Positions 1 through 7,342 of a stretch of DNA of 64,000 nt are shown one piece after another. The DNA lies in assembly GCF_000763805.1 (NCBI RefSeq), contig NZ_JRKS01000004.1:1-64000 (forward strand). Direction: 5' to 3'. Position 1 is the stretch's first letter; the number at the start of each line of letters is the position of its first letter. The notes beneath the pieces were generated by a model. The model ran no database searches, had not been told where the DNA came from, and saw only the letters and a program-made list of their open reading frames with translations. The position numbers and the translations under genes are program-made. The stretch is from Paracoccus sphaerophysae (GTDB lineage: Bacteria; Pseudomonadota; Alphaproteobacteria; Rhodobacterales; Rhodobacteraceae).

Positions 1-83
1 GTGTTGAAGCTGTCATATTCGCCGTTGTACGAAATCACGCCGGTGCGCGAGGTACCGGTTTCGATGCGGCCGTCATAAGCCAT
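1..83 (-). CDS. Partial unknown protein, N-terminal 27 codons
   Basis: An ATG on the minus strand, preceded by a good AGGAG ribosome site, opens a frame that runs off the left edge. The visible residues begin MAYDGRIETGTSRTG and continue through YNGEYDSFN. There is no signal peptide. The pattern Thr-Gly-x-Ser-x-Thr-Gly-x-Ile followed by Gly-x-x-Asp-x-Phe resembles the first strands of PPC-like beta-sandwich repeats in type I secreted proteins. That is inference from a short stretch only. The rest of the gene lies outside the window, so no function is assigned. Confidence 0.6.
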   Translation of the reverse strand, partial: MAYDGRIETGTSRTGVISYNGEYDSFN

Positions 84-363
84 GATCGTCTTCTCCTGCA
101 GAGAGCGCCGGGGATCGGCGGGGGTCTGTGGATCCCGCCCGCCCGACCCACCGGGCACACCCCTCGGGGGGGGGCGGCGGCGCCCGCCGGCCCCGGCGCG
201 GGGGGGTGCGGGGGCCCGAGGCCGTGGGCTGGGGGGGTGCGGCGCCTCGTTCGGGGGCCGGGGCGGCGTGGCCGGGGGCCGAGGGGACGCAACCCGCCAA
301 GCCCTGAGCATCGGACTACGGACCGTCCCCGCGCGGGGGCGGTCCACCCGCCCTCGCGGCGGA
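84..363. other. G-rich non-coding gap with a hairpin
   Basis: I see no credible gene here. The plus strand holds several runs of five to nine G (about 165-245) that could form G-quadruplexes. At 320-345 an 11-bp hairpin (GGACCG..CGGTCC with a CCCC/GGGG core and 4-nt loop) lies just downstream of the minus-strand gene ending at 364. It may act as its terminator, although no T-run follows. The promoter of the leftmost partial gene must also lie in this gap. Reading frames across it are rich in Arg, Pro and Gly and look like shadows. Confidence 0.5.
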
Positions 364-777
364 TCAGCCGGCCTGAGCGGGCGCGAAGGGCAGGCAGGGG
401 TCGAGCACCACCAGCCCCGGCTCGGCCCGGTTGTAGCCGCCCGCCAGCACCAGCCGGTCGCCCTTGGCGTGTTCCAGCGGCAGATAGGTCACGCAGACCA
501 CCGTCACCGGCGCATCCTCGCACATCGCCAGATAGGCCAGCACCTCGTCGGCCTCGGCAGACGTCACCCGCCCCTCGATCGCCATCGAGACGCGGTCGTC
601 TGTCTGTGGCGCGCGATCGACCCAGCCGGGCAGCGTGCCGCAGGTGGCATTCTGCGCCGGCATCTCTTCGCCCTGGCGAAACGGGCTGGCGGGGTCACAG
701 CACGGGGCCGCGGCGGCAGGCAGGGCAGCCAGTGCGAGGGCAACGAGCGCATGGGCAGCGGTCAGCGGATGGTCCAT
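364..777 (-). CDS. Small secreted protein of unknown function
   Basis: The product is 137 residues. It begins with a clear signal peptide (MDHPLTAAHALVALALAALPAAA) and cleavage is likely near residue 23, just before a Cys-Cys pair. The mature part has six cysteines (CCD, CGTL, MCED, VVCV, DPCL), so disulfides in the periplasm are plausible. AAGGA lies eight bases before the ATG. The 174-bp space to icd holds both divergent promoters. I do not recognise the family. The protein is acidic, small and cysteine-rich, with no catalytic motif that I can name. Confidence 0.75.
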   Translation of the reverse strand: MDHPLTAAHALVALALAALPAAAAPCCDPASPFRQGEEMPAQNATCGTLPGWVDRAPQTDDRVSMAIEGRVTSAEADEVLAYLAMCEDAPVTVVCVTYLPLEHAKGDRLVLAGGYNRAEPGLVVLDPCLPFAPAQAG

Positions 778-951
778 CAGACGGTCCTTGACGGCGGGCA
801 GGTGGCGTCAGGCTGCCAGAAGACGGCCGAACGGCAACCGACGTTCGCGTGTCCCCCAGAGATTGCTGTATACCACGGCATACAACCCTTTCCATCGGCC
901 CTGTCTTGCGCTATGACGCGCGCAACCGAATCCTGACACCAGAGGGCACCC

Positions 952-2166
952 ATGACCAAGATCAAGGTAGACAACCCCGTCGTCGAGCTCGACGGCGACG
1001 AGATGACCCGGATCATCTGGGCCTTCATCAAGCAGAAGCTGATCCTGCCCTATCTGGATATCGACCTGAAATATTACGACCTGGGCATCGAAGAGCGGGA
1101 CCGTACCGACGACCAGGTCACAATCGACGCCGCCTATGCGATCAAGCAATACGGCGTCGGCGTGAAATGCGCCACGATCACGCCCGACGAGGCGCGGGTC
1201 GAGGAGTTCGGCCTGAAGAAGATGTGGAAGTCGCCGAATGGCACCATCCGCAACATCCTGGGCGGGGTGATCTTCCGCGAGCCGATCATCTGCCAGAACG
1301 TGCCGCGCCTGGTGCCGCACTGGACCCAGCCGATCATCGTCGGCCGCCACGCCTTCGGCGACCAGTACAAGGCCACCGACTTCCGTTTCCCTGGCAAGGG
1401 CGTGCTGTCGATCAAGTTCGTCGGCGAGGATGGCGAGACGATCGAACACGAGGTGTTCCAGTCTCCCGGCGCCGGCGTGGCGATGGGGATGTACAACCTG
1501 GACGACTCGATCCGCGACTTTGCCCGCGCCAGCCTGAACTATGGCTTGCAGCGCGGCTATCCGGTGTATCTGTCGACCAAGAACACAATCTTGAAAGCCT
1601 ATGACGGGCGCTTCAAGGACATCTTCCAGGAAACCTTCGACGCCGAGTTCGCCGACCAGTTCAAGAAGGCCGGGATCACCTATGAACACCGGCTGATCGA
1701 CGACATGGTGGCCAGCGCGCTGAAATGGTCGGGCGGCTATGTCTGGGCCTGCAAGAACTATGACGGCGACGTCGAATCCGACATCGTGGCACAGGGCTTC
1801 GGGTCGCTGGGGCTGATGACCTCGGTGCTGATGACGCCGGATGGCAAGACGGTCGAGGCCGAGGCGGCGCACGGCACCGTCACCCGCCACTATCGCCAGC
1901 ACCAACAGGGCAAGGAGACCTCGACCAACTCGATCGCGTCGATCTATGCGTGGACCGGCGGGCTCAAGCACCGCGCCAAGCTGGACGGCAACGAGCAGCT
2001 GATGCGCTTTGCCGAGACGCTGGAAAAGGTCACCGTGCAGGCGGTCGAGGACGGCTACATGACCAAGGACCTGGCGATGCTGGTCGGGCCGGACCAGAAA
2101 TGGCTGACCACGATGGGCTACCTGGAAAAGGTCGACGAGTACCTGAACAAGGCGCTGGCGGGCTGA
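952..2166 (+). CDS. icd: NADP-dependent isocitrate dehydrogenase
   Basis: This enzyme oxidatively decarboxylates isocitrate to 2-oxoglutarate with NADP in the cytosolic TCA cycle. The 404-residue protein belongs to the dimeric eukaryotic-like class, whose usual length is 400-410. Numbering matches the human enzyme almost exactly: Ser94 and Arg100 in SPNGTIRN, Arg109 in VIFREP, Arg132 in GRHAFGDQY, the catalytic Lys near 210 in LSTKNTILK, the metal-binding Asp cluster in NYDGDVESD, and the NADP site [11 protein letters not shown]. The start follows an AGAGGG ribosome site. The gene stands alone and ends at a perfect hairpin shared with the convergent hydrolase gene. Confidence 0.98.
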   Translation: MTKIKVDNPVVELDGDEMTRIIWAFIKQKLILPYLDIDLKYYDLGIEERDRTDDQVTIDAAYAIKQYGVGVKCATITPDEARVEEFGLKKMWKSPNGTIRNILGGVIFREPIICQNVPRLVPHWTQPIIVGRHAFGDQYKATDFRFPGKGVLSIKFVGEDGETIEHEVFQSPGAGVAMGMYNLDDSIRDFARASLNYGLQRGYPVYLSTKNTILKAYDGRFKDIFQETFDAEFADQFKKAGITYEHRLIDDMVASALKWSGGYVWACKNYDGDVESDIVAQGFGSLGLMTSVLMTPDGKTVEAEAAHGTVTRHYRQHQQGKETSTNSIASIYAWTGGLKHRAKLDGNEQLMRFAETLEKVTVQAVEDGYMTKDLAMLVGPDQKWLTTMGYLEKVDEYLNKALAG

Positions 2167-2189
2167 TCGCCGCCCCTTGCGGGACCGAG

Positions 2190-2214
2190 ACGGCCGGGCA
2201 ATCTGCCCGGCCGT
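2190..2214. terminator. Bidirectional terminator hairpin after icd
   Basis: A perfect 11-bp stem (ACGGCCGGGCA with its complement) and a 3-nt ATC loop are followed by a weak TTCCGTT stretch. It sits between the convergent stops of icd (2166) and the MBL hydrolase (2221), so it can serve both. Confidence 0.8.
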
Positions 2215-2220
2215 TTCCGT

Positions 2221-3066
2221 TCAGTCGGGCTTCTTGCCGGTCGGGTCGTCGTTGCCTGGATACCAGTCGATGACGATCACCTCGGTCGCCGCGCCCGCAG
2301 CCTTGAGCTTTTCGGCGAACGCGGCCGGGTCGGTGCCGCGGTGGTGATAGGCACTCACCTGCCGGGGCGCCATCGCCGCCACCCCCGCCGCCGCCTGGTC
2401 GGCGGTCATGGTGTAGGGCAGGTTCATCGGCACGATCGCCAGCAGGATGTCCTTCTGGGCCCGGAACTCGGGCGTGTCCTCGGTGTCGCCGGCGACATAG
2501 ATCCGGCCCTCCGGGGCGCTGAACACATAGCCGTTGTCGCGGCCCTGCGGGTGGTATTTCATCCGGTCGGGGGTGATGTTGTAGGCCGGCACCGCCTCGA
2601 CGGGGATGCCCGCGATCTCGGCGGTGTCGCCGTTCTTCATCACCCGGGCGCGCGCCTTCAGCGGCTCGGGCAGCTTGTCCGCGACCGCCGGGTTCACCAC
2701 CAGCGCGACCGAGTCGCCGGCCAGCGCGGCGAGCGTTTCGGGGTCGAAATGGTCGCCATGTTCGTGGGTGATGAGGATCACGTCCGGCTCTCCGGCGGCG
2801 AGATAGGGGGCGGGGGCGCCGACCGGGTCGATCAGGAACCGCTTGCCGCCCAGGGTGAGCATCAGGCTGGCGTGCTCGAAGGGGTTGAGGAACGCAGGCA
2901 CCGCGCTGTCGGTCGCGGCAGGGACAGCGGCAAGGGGCGCGGCCGGCGAGGGGGCCGCCGCGGCGGCCGGCGCGGGGGCGGCGGCCTGGGCCGCCAGCCG
3001 CGCGGGCAGGGCGGCCGTCACGCCGCCGGCAACGGCGGTCAGGATCGTCTGGCGTCGGGTCAGCAT
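2221..3066 (-). CDS. Exported MBL-fold metal-dependent hydrolase
   Basis: This 281-residue metallo-beta-lactamase fold protein carries the metal motif HEHGDHFD at 101-108, GDT at 193-195 and a His-His pair near 241. The pattern resembles the UlaG/UPF0173 branch. The substrate cannot be read from the sequence. The N-terminus (MLTRRQTILTAVAGG) has a twin-Arg look and a hydrophobic stretch ending in an Ala/Pro-rich linker, so export to the periplasm, possibly by Tat, is likely. I chose the ATG at 3066 because GAGGAG lies just upstream and the signal peptide starts there; a longer frame extends upstream without support. It converges with icd and diverges from purQ. Confidence 0.85.
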   Translation of the reverse strand: MLTRRQTILTAVAGGVTAALPARLAAQAAAPAPAAAAAPSPAAPLAAVPAATDSAVPAFLNPFEHASLMLTLGGKRFLIDPVGAPAPYLAAGEPDVILITHEHGDHFDPETLAALAGDSVALVVNPAVADKLPEPLKARARVMKNGDTAEIAGIPVEAVPAYNITPDRMKYHPQGRDNGYVFSAPEGRIYVAGDTEDTPEFRAQKDILLAIVPMNLPYTMTADQAAAGVAAMAPRQVSAYHHRGTDPAAFAEKLKAAGAATEVIVIDWYPGNDDPTGKKPD

Positions 3067-3198
3067 CGGCGTCTCCTCTCGGACAGGGCATGGTGGGGGC
3101 AGCGGCCCAACCGACCGCGGCGCCCCGGGGTTCCGGCTTTCCAAGGGCGCCCGCCGGCGCTATCTGTCCTCTGTCCCCCTGCGCCCGGAGCCTGACCG

Positions 3199-3690
3199 AT
3201 GAAAGCCGCCGTCATCACCTTTCCCGGATCGAACTGCGACCGCGACCTGGCGCTGGCGCTGGAACGGGCGGGGGCCGACGTCACCCGCGTCTGGCACAAG
3301 GACGACGCGCTGCCGGAGGGCACCGACCTCGTCGGCGTGCCCGGCGGCTTTTCCTTTGGCGACTACCTGCGCTGCGGGGCGATCGCGGCGCGCTCGCCCA
3401 TCGCCGGGGCGATCCGCGCCCATGCCGGGCGCGGCGGCCATGTGCTGGGGGTCTGCAACGGCTTTCAGGTCCTGACCGAGCTGGGCCTGCTGCCCGGCGC
3501 GCTGATGCGCAACGCCGGGCTGACCTTCATCTGCAAGGACGCGCCGCTGACCGTGGCCAGCCGCGACAACGCATGGCTCGCGGCGTTCTCGGCCGGCGAA
3601 GAGATCAGCTTCCCGGTCGCCCATCACGACGGCAACTACCAGATCGACGCCGAGGGGCTCGCCCTTGAGCCGATCTTCGCCATTGCCTAG
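3199..3690 (+). pseudogene. purQ: 3'-truncated PurQ, FGAM synthase glutaminase subunit
   Basis: PurQ is the glutaminase part of phosphoribosylformylglycinamidine synthase, which feeds ammonia to PurL in purine synthesis. The frame matches PurQ from [18 protein letters not shown] through the nucleophile Cys86 (GVCNGFQVL) to [16 protein letters not shown] near residue 157. It then changes to LEPIFAIA and stops at 163 residues. Family members run about 220 residues and carry the catalytic His/Glu in a PHPE motif near the end; that part is absent. No remnant of the missing third is visible before dctB. Ribosome site GGAG lies at normal spacing. purS, often upstream, is not here. The protein is probably inactive unless this is an assembly artefact. 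Confidence 0.85.
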
Positions 3691-3700
3691 ATTGGCCGGC

Positions 3701-5500
3701 ATGCCCGACGCCCGCGCATCCGAGGATTCCCAGACCGATCCCGCGCCCCGCGTCCGGGTGCCGGGACGGGTGCGGCTGGTCAACCGGCTGGGCATCCTCG
3801 TGCTGCTGGTCGCCGCGGTCGGGGCGATCTGGTGGACCAACCAGTGGCTGACCGACCGGTTTTCGGAAAACACCCGCGTGCGGTCGGAACTGCGATCGGC
3901 GCTGTATACCGGAAACCTGCTGTCGGAATTGCAGCGCACGGCGGTGGTGCCCTTGCTGCTGGCGCGCGACCCGGCACTGATCGGGTCCTTGTCCAGCAAG
4001 GAATACAGCACCGTCTCGGCCCGCCTGATCGCGGCGCAAAAGGAAATCGGTGCCGCCTCGATTCGGCTGCTGGACAATTCCGGCCGCACCGTCGGCGCCA
4101 CCGATCGCAAGCTGCTTGGCACGAACTACGTGCTGCAACCCTTCTATGTCGAGGCGCTGCGCACCAACGACACCGTCTTCACCGTCGCCGAGGCGGAAAC
4201 CGGCGGCTATGATTTCGCCTACTCCCGCGCCGTCATCCATGAGGGGCGGACGCTGGGCGTCATCGTCGTCGGCGCCGACCTGAACCGGCTGGAACGGTCG
4301 TGGTCGGGGATCTTGGACGCCGTCGCCGTCACCGACAGCGAGGGCCGGATCATCCTGTCGACCGAGCCGCGCTGGCGCGGCCTGACGCTCGACGACGCGC
4401 TGGCCGTGCGGTCGGCCCCCTCGGCCATCGAGCGCGCCTTCCAGGTCACCGCCGACTGGTCTACCCGCCCCGCCGACGCCTATGTCCGCGGCAAGGCGGT
4501 GATGCAGTCCGAGGCGCGGATCCCCTTCCGCGGCTGGCGGATGACGCTGTTCACCACCTTCGATTCCATCCGCGAGCGGGTGAACGCCTTCCTCGCGCTG
4601 GAGATCATGGGCTTCGCGATCCTGCTGGCGGCCGGGTTCTACCTGCTGTCCCGCCGCGCCCGCGTGCAATCCGCCCGCTATCGCCGCGAATCGGCTGACC
4701 TGCGGGCGCTGAACGCGCGCCTCACCCGCGAGATCGCCGAACGCGAACGGGTCCAGCGCGAGTTGCGGGTGGCCGAACAGACTGTGCAGCAGGCCTCCAA
4801 GCTCGCCGCGCTGGGCGAGATGTCGGCCGGCGTCAGCCACGAGCTGAACCAGCCCCTGGCGGCGATGAAGACCTATCTCGCCGGCGCCCGGCTGCTGCTG
4901 GAACGCGACCGCGGGGACGAGGCGCTGACCTCGTTCCAGCGCATCGACGACCTGCTGGAACGAATGGGGACGATCACCCGGCAGCTGAAATCCTATGCCC
5001 GCAAGGGCGGCGAGTCGTTCGAGGCCGTGGACCTGCGCGTCGCCCTGTCCGGTGCGCTGACGATGATGGAACCGCAGCTGCGCCACCGCCGGGTCCGCCT
5101 GCAGCGCAGCCTGCCGCGCGAGCCGGTGATGGTGCATTGCGACCGCATCCGGCTGGAACAGGTCATCATCAACCTGATCCGCAACGCGCTCGACGCGACC
5201 CGCACGGTCCGCGATCCGTCGATCGAGCTGGTGGTGGACAAGCTGTCTCACGCGCATTTGTCGGTGCGCGATAATGGGCCGGGTGTCCCGGACCTGGAAA
5301 AGCTGTTTGAACCCTTCTGGACGACCAAGGGGCCGGGCGAAGGGACCGGGTTGGGGCTGGCGATCTCGTCGGGGATCGTCGCCGATTTCGGCGGCCGCCT
5401 GACCGCCCATAACCGCGACAGCGGCGGCGCGGTCTTCGATGTTGAACTGCCTCTTTACGAACCGCAGGCCCGCGGCGCTCGCCCGCTGGCGGCGGAATGA
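3701..5500 (+). CDS. dctB: C4-dicarboxylate sensor histidine kinase DctB
   Basis: DctB senses C4-dicarboxylates in the periplasm and phosphorylates DctD. The protein has about 599 residues. One membrane helix near 24-46 is followed by a long periplasmic sensor region (to about 295), a second helix, a coiled linker, then the kinase core: phospho-acceptor His380 in GVSHELNQPLAAMKTY, N-box NLIRNALDA, G1 DNGPG near 524 and G2 GTGLGLAIS near 548. The start is uncertain. ATG 3701 lacks a clear ribosome site, and a TTG at 3665 is also in frame. The uncertainty follows from the join with truncated purQ, which may have removed the native leader and promoter. dctD follows after 15 bp. Confidence 0.9.
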   Translation: MPDARASEDSQTDPAPRVRVPGRVRLVNRLGILVLLVAAVGAIWWTNQWLTDRFSENTRVRSELRSALYTGNLLSELQRTAVVPLLLARDPALIGSLSSKEYSTVSARLIAAQKEIGAASIRLLDNSGRTVGATDRKLLGTNYVLQPFYVEALRTNDTVFTVAEAETGGYDFAYSRAVIHEGRTLGVIVVGADLNRLERSWSGILDAVAVTDSEGRIILSTEPRWRGLTLDDALAVRSAPSAIERAFQVTADWSTRPADAYVRGKAVMQSEARIPFRGWRMTLFTTFDSIRERVNAFLALEIMGFAILLAAGFYLLSRRARVQSARYRRESADLRALNARLTREIAERERVQRELRVAEQTVQQASKLAALGEMSAGVSHELNQPLAAMKTYLAGARLLLERDRGDEALTSFQRIDDLLERMGTITRQLKSYARKGGESFEAVDLRVALSGALTMMEPQLRHRRVRLQRSLPREPVMVHCDRIRLEQVIINLIRNALDATRTVRDPSIELVVDKLSHAHLSVRDNGPGVPDLEKLFEPFWTTKGPGEGTGLGLAISSGIVADFGGRLTAHNRDSGGAVFDVELPLYEPQARGARPLAAE

Positions 5501-5515
5501 CGAAAGGATGACGCA

Positions 5516-6847
5516 ATGGCGCAGACCATGACGGTGGCGATTGTCGACGACGAACCCGATATGCGCGAATCGATCAGCCAGTGGCTGAGCTTGTCCGGGT
5601 TTCACACCGAAACCTTCCCCAGTGCCGAGGACGCGCTCAAGGCCATCGGCCCGGACTGGCCGGGGGTGGTGATCTCCGACATCCGGATGCCGGGGATGGA
5701 CGGGATGGTGTTCCTCAAGCGCCTGATGGGCCAGGATTCCGGCCTGCCGGTCATCATGATCACCGGCCACGGCGACGTGCCGATGGCGGTCGAGGCGATG
5801 CGGCTGGGCGCGATGGACTTCATGGAAAAGCCCTTCAACCCCGACCGGATGACGGAACTGGCCAAGAAGGCCACCCAGGCGCGGCGGATCACGCTGGACA
5901 ACCGCGCCCTGCGCCGCGACCTCAGCGAGGGCCAGCAGGTCATGTCCAAGCTGGTCGGGGCCAGCCCGGCGATGGACCGGCTGCGCGAGGACATCCTCGA
6001 CCTCGGTCAGGCCGACGGCCATGTGCTGATCGACGGCGAAACCGGCACCGGCAAGACGCTGGTCGCCCATGCGCTGCACGCGGTCGGGCCGCGGGCGTCA
6101 AAGAAATTCGTGCCGATTTCCTGCGCCGCCTTTGCCGACGAGGCGCTGGCCGTGCGCCTGTTCGGCCCGGTCGAGGACGGCCTGCCGGCGGTCGAGGAAG
6201 CCCGCGGCGGCACCCTGTGCCTCGAGGACATCGAGGCGCTGTCCGAGCCGTTGCAGGCGCGGCTGCTGGCGTTCATCGCCGACCAGGGCCAGCCCGCGGA
6301 AACCCGGATCATCGCCATCTCGAACGCCCGCGGCGAGGGCCGCCGGGCCGAGGACAGCCTGCGGCCGGACCTGTTCTATCGCCTGTCCGCGCTGAAGATC
6401 ACCGTGCCTGCCCTGCGCCAGCGCGGCGAGGACATCCTGTCGCTGTTCACCCGGATGACCGAACAGTTCGCCGAAGAATACGGCTGCGAACCGCCACAGG
6501 TGACGGCGCAAGAGGCCGCCCAGCTGCTGCAGGCGCCGTGGCCGGGCAACGTCCGCCAGCTGATAAATGTGGCCGAGCGCGCGGTGCTGCAGAACCGCCG
6601 CGGATCGGGGTCCATCGCCTCGCTGCTGATGGCCGACGGAGAGGACAGCCACACCGCCGACGCCACCACGACCGAGGGCAAGCCGCTGAAGGAATATGTC
6701 GAAAGCTTCGAAAAGATGCTGCTCGACAACACCATGCGGCGCCACAAGGGGGCGATCAGCGCGGTCATGGACGAACTGTGCCTGCCGCGGCGCACGCTGA
6801 ACGAGAAGATGGCCAAATACGGGCTGAGCCGCGGCGATTACCTGTAA
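5516..6847 (+). CDS. dctD: DctD-type response regulator lacking the GAFTGA loop
   Basis: This is a 443-residue NtrC-class regulator paired with DctB. The receiver domain has Asp55 (SDIRMPG) and Lys105 (MEKPF). The AAA+ domain has Walker A GETGTGKT at 174-181 and the arginine-finger region RPDLFYRLS. A Fis-type helix-turn-helix ends the protein (about 415-440). Two things are odd. The stretch between LFGPVEDG (about 215) and RGGTLCLED (about 231) lacks the ELFGHE..GAFTGA loop that touches sigma-54, and Walker B reads LED where LDE is usual. Rhodobacter capsulatus NtrC also lacks GAFTGA and works with sigma-70, so this regulator may do the same. No dctPQM transport genes are in view. Confidence 0.88.
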   Translation: MAQTMTVAIVDDEPDMRESISQWLSLSGFHTETFPSAEDALKAIGPDWPGVVISDIRMPGMDGMVFLKRLMGQDSGLPVIMITGHGDVPMAVEAMRLGAMDFMEKPFNPDRMTELAKKATQARRITLDNRALRRDLSEGQQVMSKLVGASPAMDRLREDILDLGQADGHVLIDGETGTGKTLVAHALHAVGPRASKKFVPISCAAFADEALAVRLFGPVEDGLPAVEEARGGTLCLEDIEALSEPLQARLLAFIADQGQPAETRIIAISNARGEGRRAEDSLRPDLFYRLSALKITVPALRQRGEDILSLFTRMTEQFAEEYGCEPPQVTAQEAAQLLQAPWPGNVRQLINVAERAVLQNRRGSGSIASLLMADGEDSHTADATTTEGKPLKEYVESFEKMLLDNTMRRHKGAISAVMDELCLPRRTLNEKMAKYGLSRGDYL

Positions 6848-6861
6848 AACCTGGGCCAAAT

Positions 6862-6886
6862 CGCCGCGCGGCAGGGTCGCGCGGCG
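6862..6886 (+). terminator. Hairpin after dctD
   Basis: Arms CGCCGCGCG and CGCGCGGCG form a perfect 9-bp stem with a 7-nt loop, 15 bases after the dctD stop. Only GAATT follows, not a T-run, so termination may be partial or Rho-assisted. Confidence 0.55.
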
Positions 6887-7342
6887 GAATTGCATGGGAT
6901 TGCCGACAGTTCGCCATTGTCAATCCGGCCCCGCGATGCCTATGTTCCGGGAAGGAACCGTCGCATCCGCCCATCGGGCGGCGGTGCTGTTCCGCCAGTT
7001 TCGCAGCGCGACACGTCCGCCCGGTCCGACAGGCCCGGGGGCGCGCCGCGCGGGAAAAAATCGGTCCCGCCGGGTGCATGCCCGCAGGGGCTGGCAACAT
7101 TCGTCGTCCGGCGCGGGCCTTTCCGGGCCGTTCCGGGCAAGAGGTAACAGACGCGATGGATCGCGCGACGGGCAGGGACATGAACGGGCGGCAGGGCTTT
7201 GGCCTTGCGGCCCGTGCGGTCGTTCCGGCCGCAGCCCGCCCGCCCGTGCAACCCGCGTCCGCATCAATGCGCATCCCCGTTCCCATCCCCTGCCGGACGC
7301 TGTTCCGGCCAGGGCCGGACGGGCTGCGTGAAAGCAGATTAC
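6887..7342 (+). promoter_or_regulatory. Long leader region of rne
   Basis: No convincing gene lies in these 456 bases; frames across it are Arg/Pro/Gly-rich and have no start signals. A short hairpin (CCGCCC, ATC loop, GGGCGG) sits at 6967-6981 and other GC-rich stems follow. RNase E genes in enterobacteria have long leaders through which the enzyme represses its own mRNA, so a similar autoregulatory 5'UTR is a reasonable inference. I could not fix a promoter. Confidence 0.4.

Noticed and set aside
82-936. Long plus-strand frames across the G-rich gap and the small secreted gene
   Set aside because: They are made of Arg/Gly/Pro repeats without start signals, and the opposite strand has a signal-peptide gene.
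3605-6079. 824-residue minus-strand frame across purQ, dctB and dctD
   Set aside because: Composition is that of a shadow frame, and the plus-strand genes carry clear catalytic motifs.
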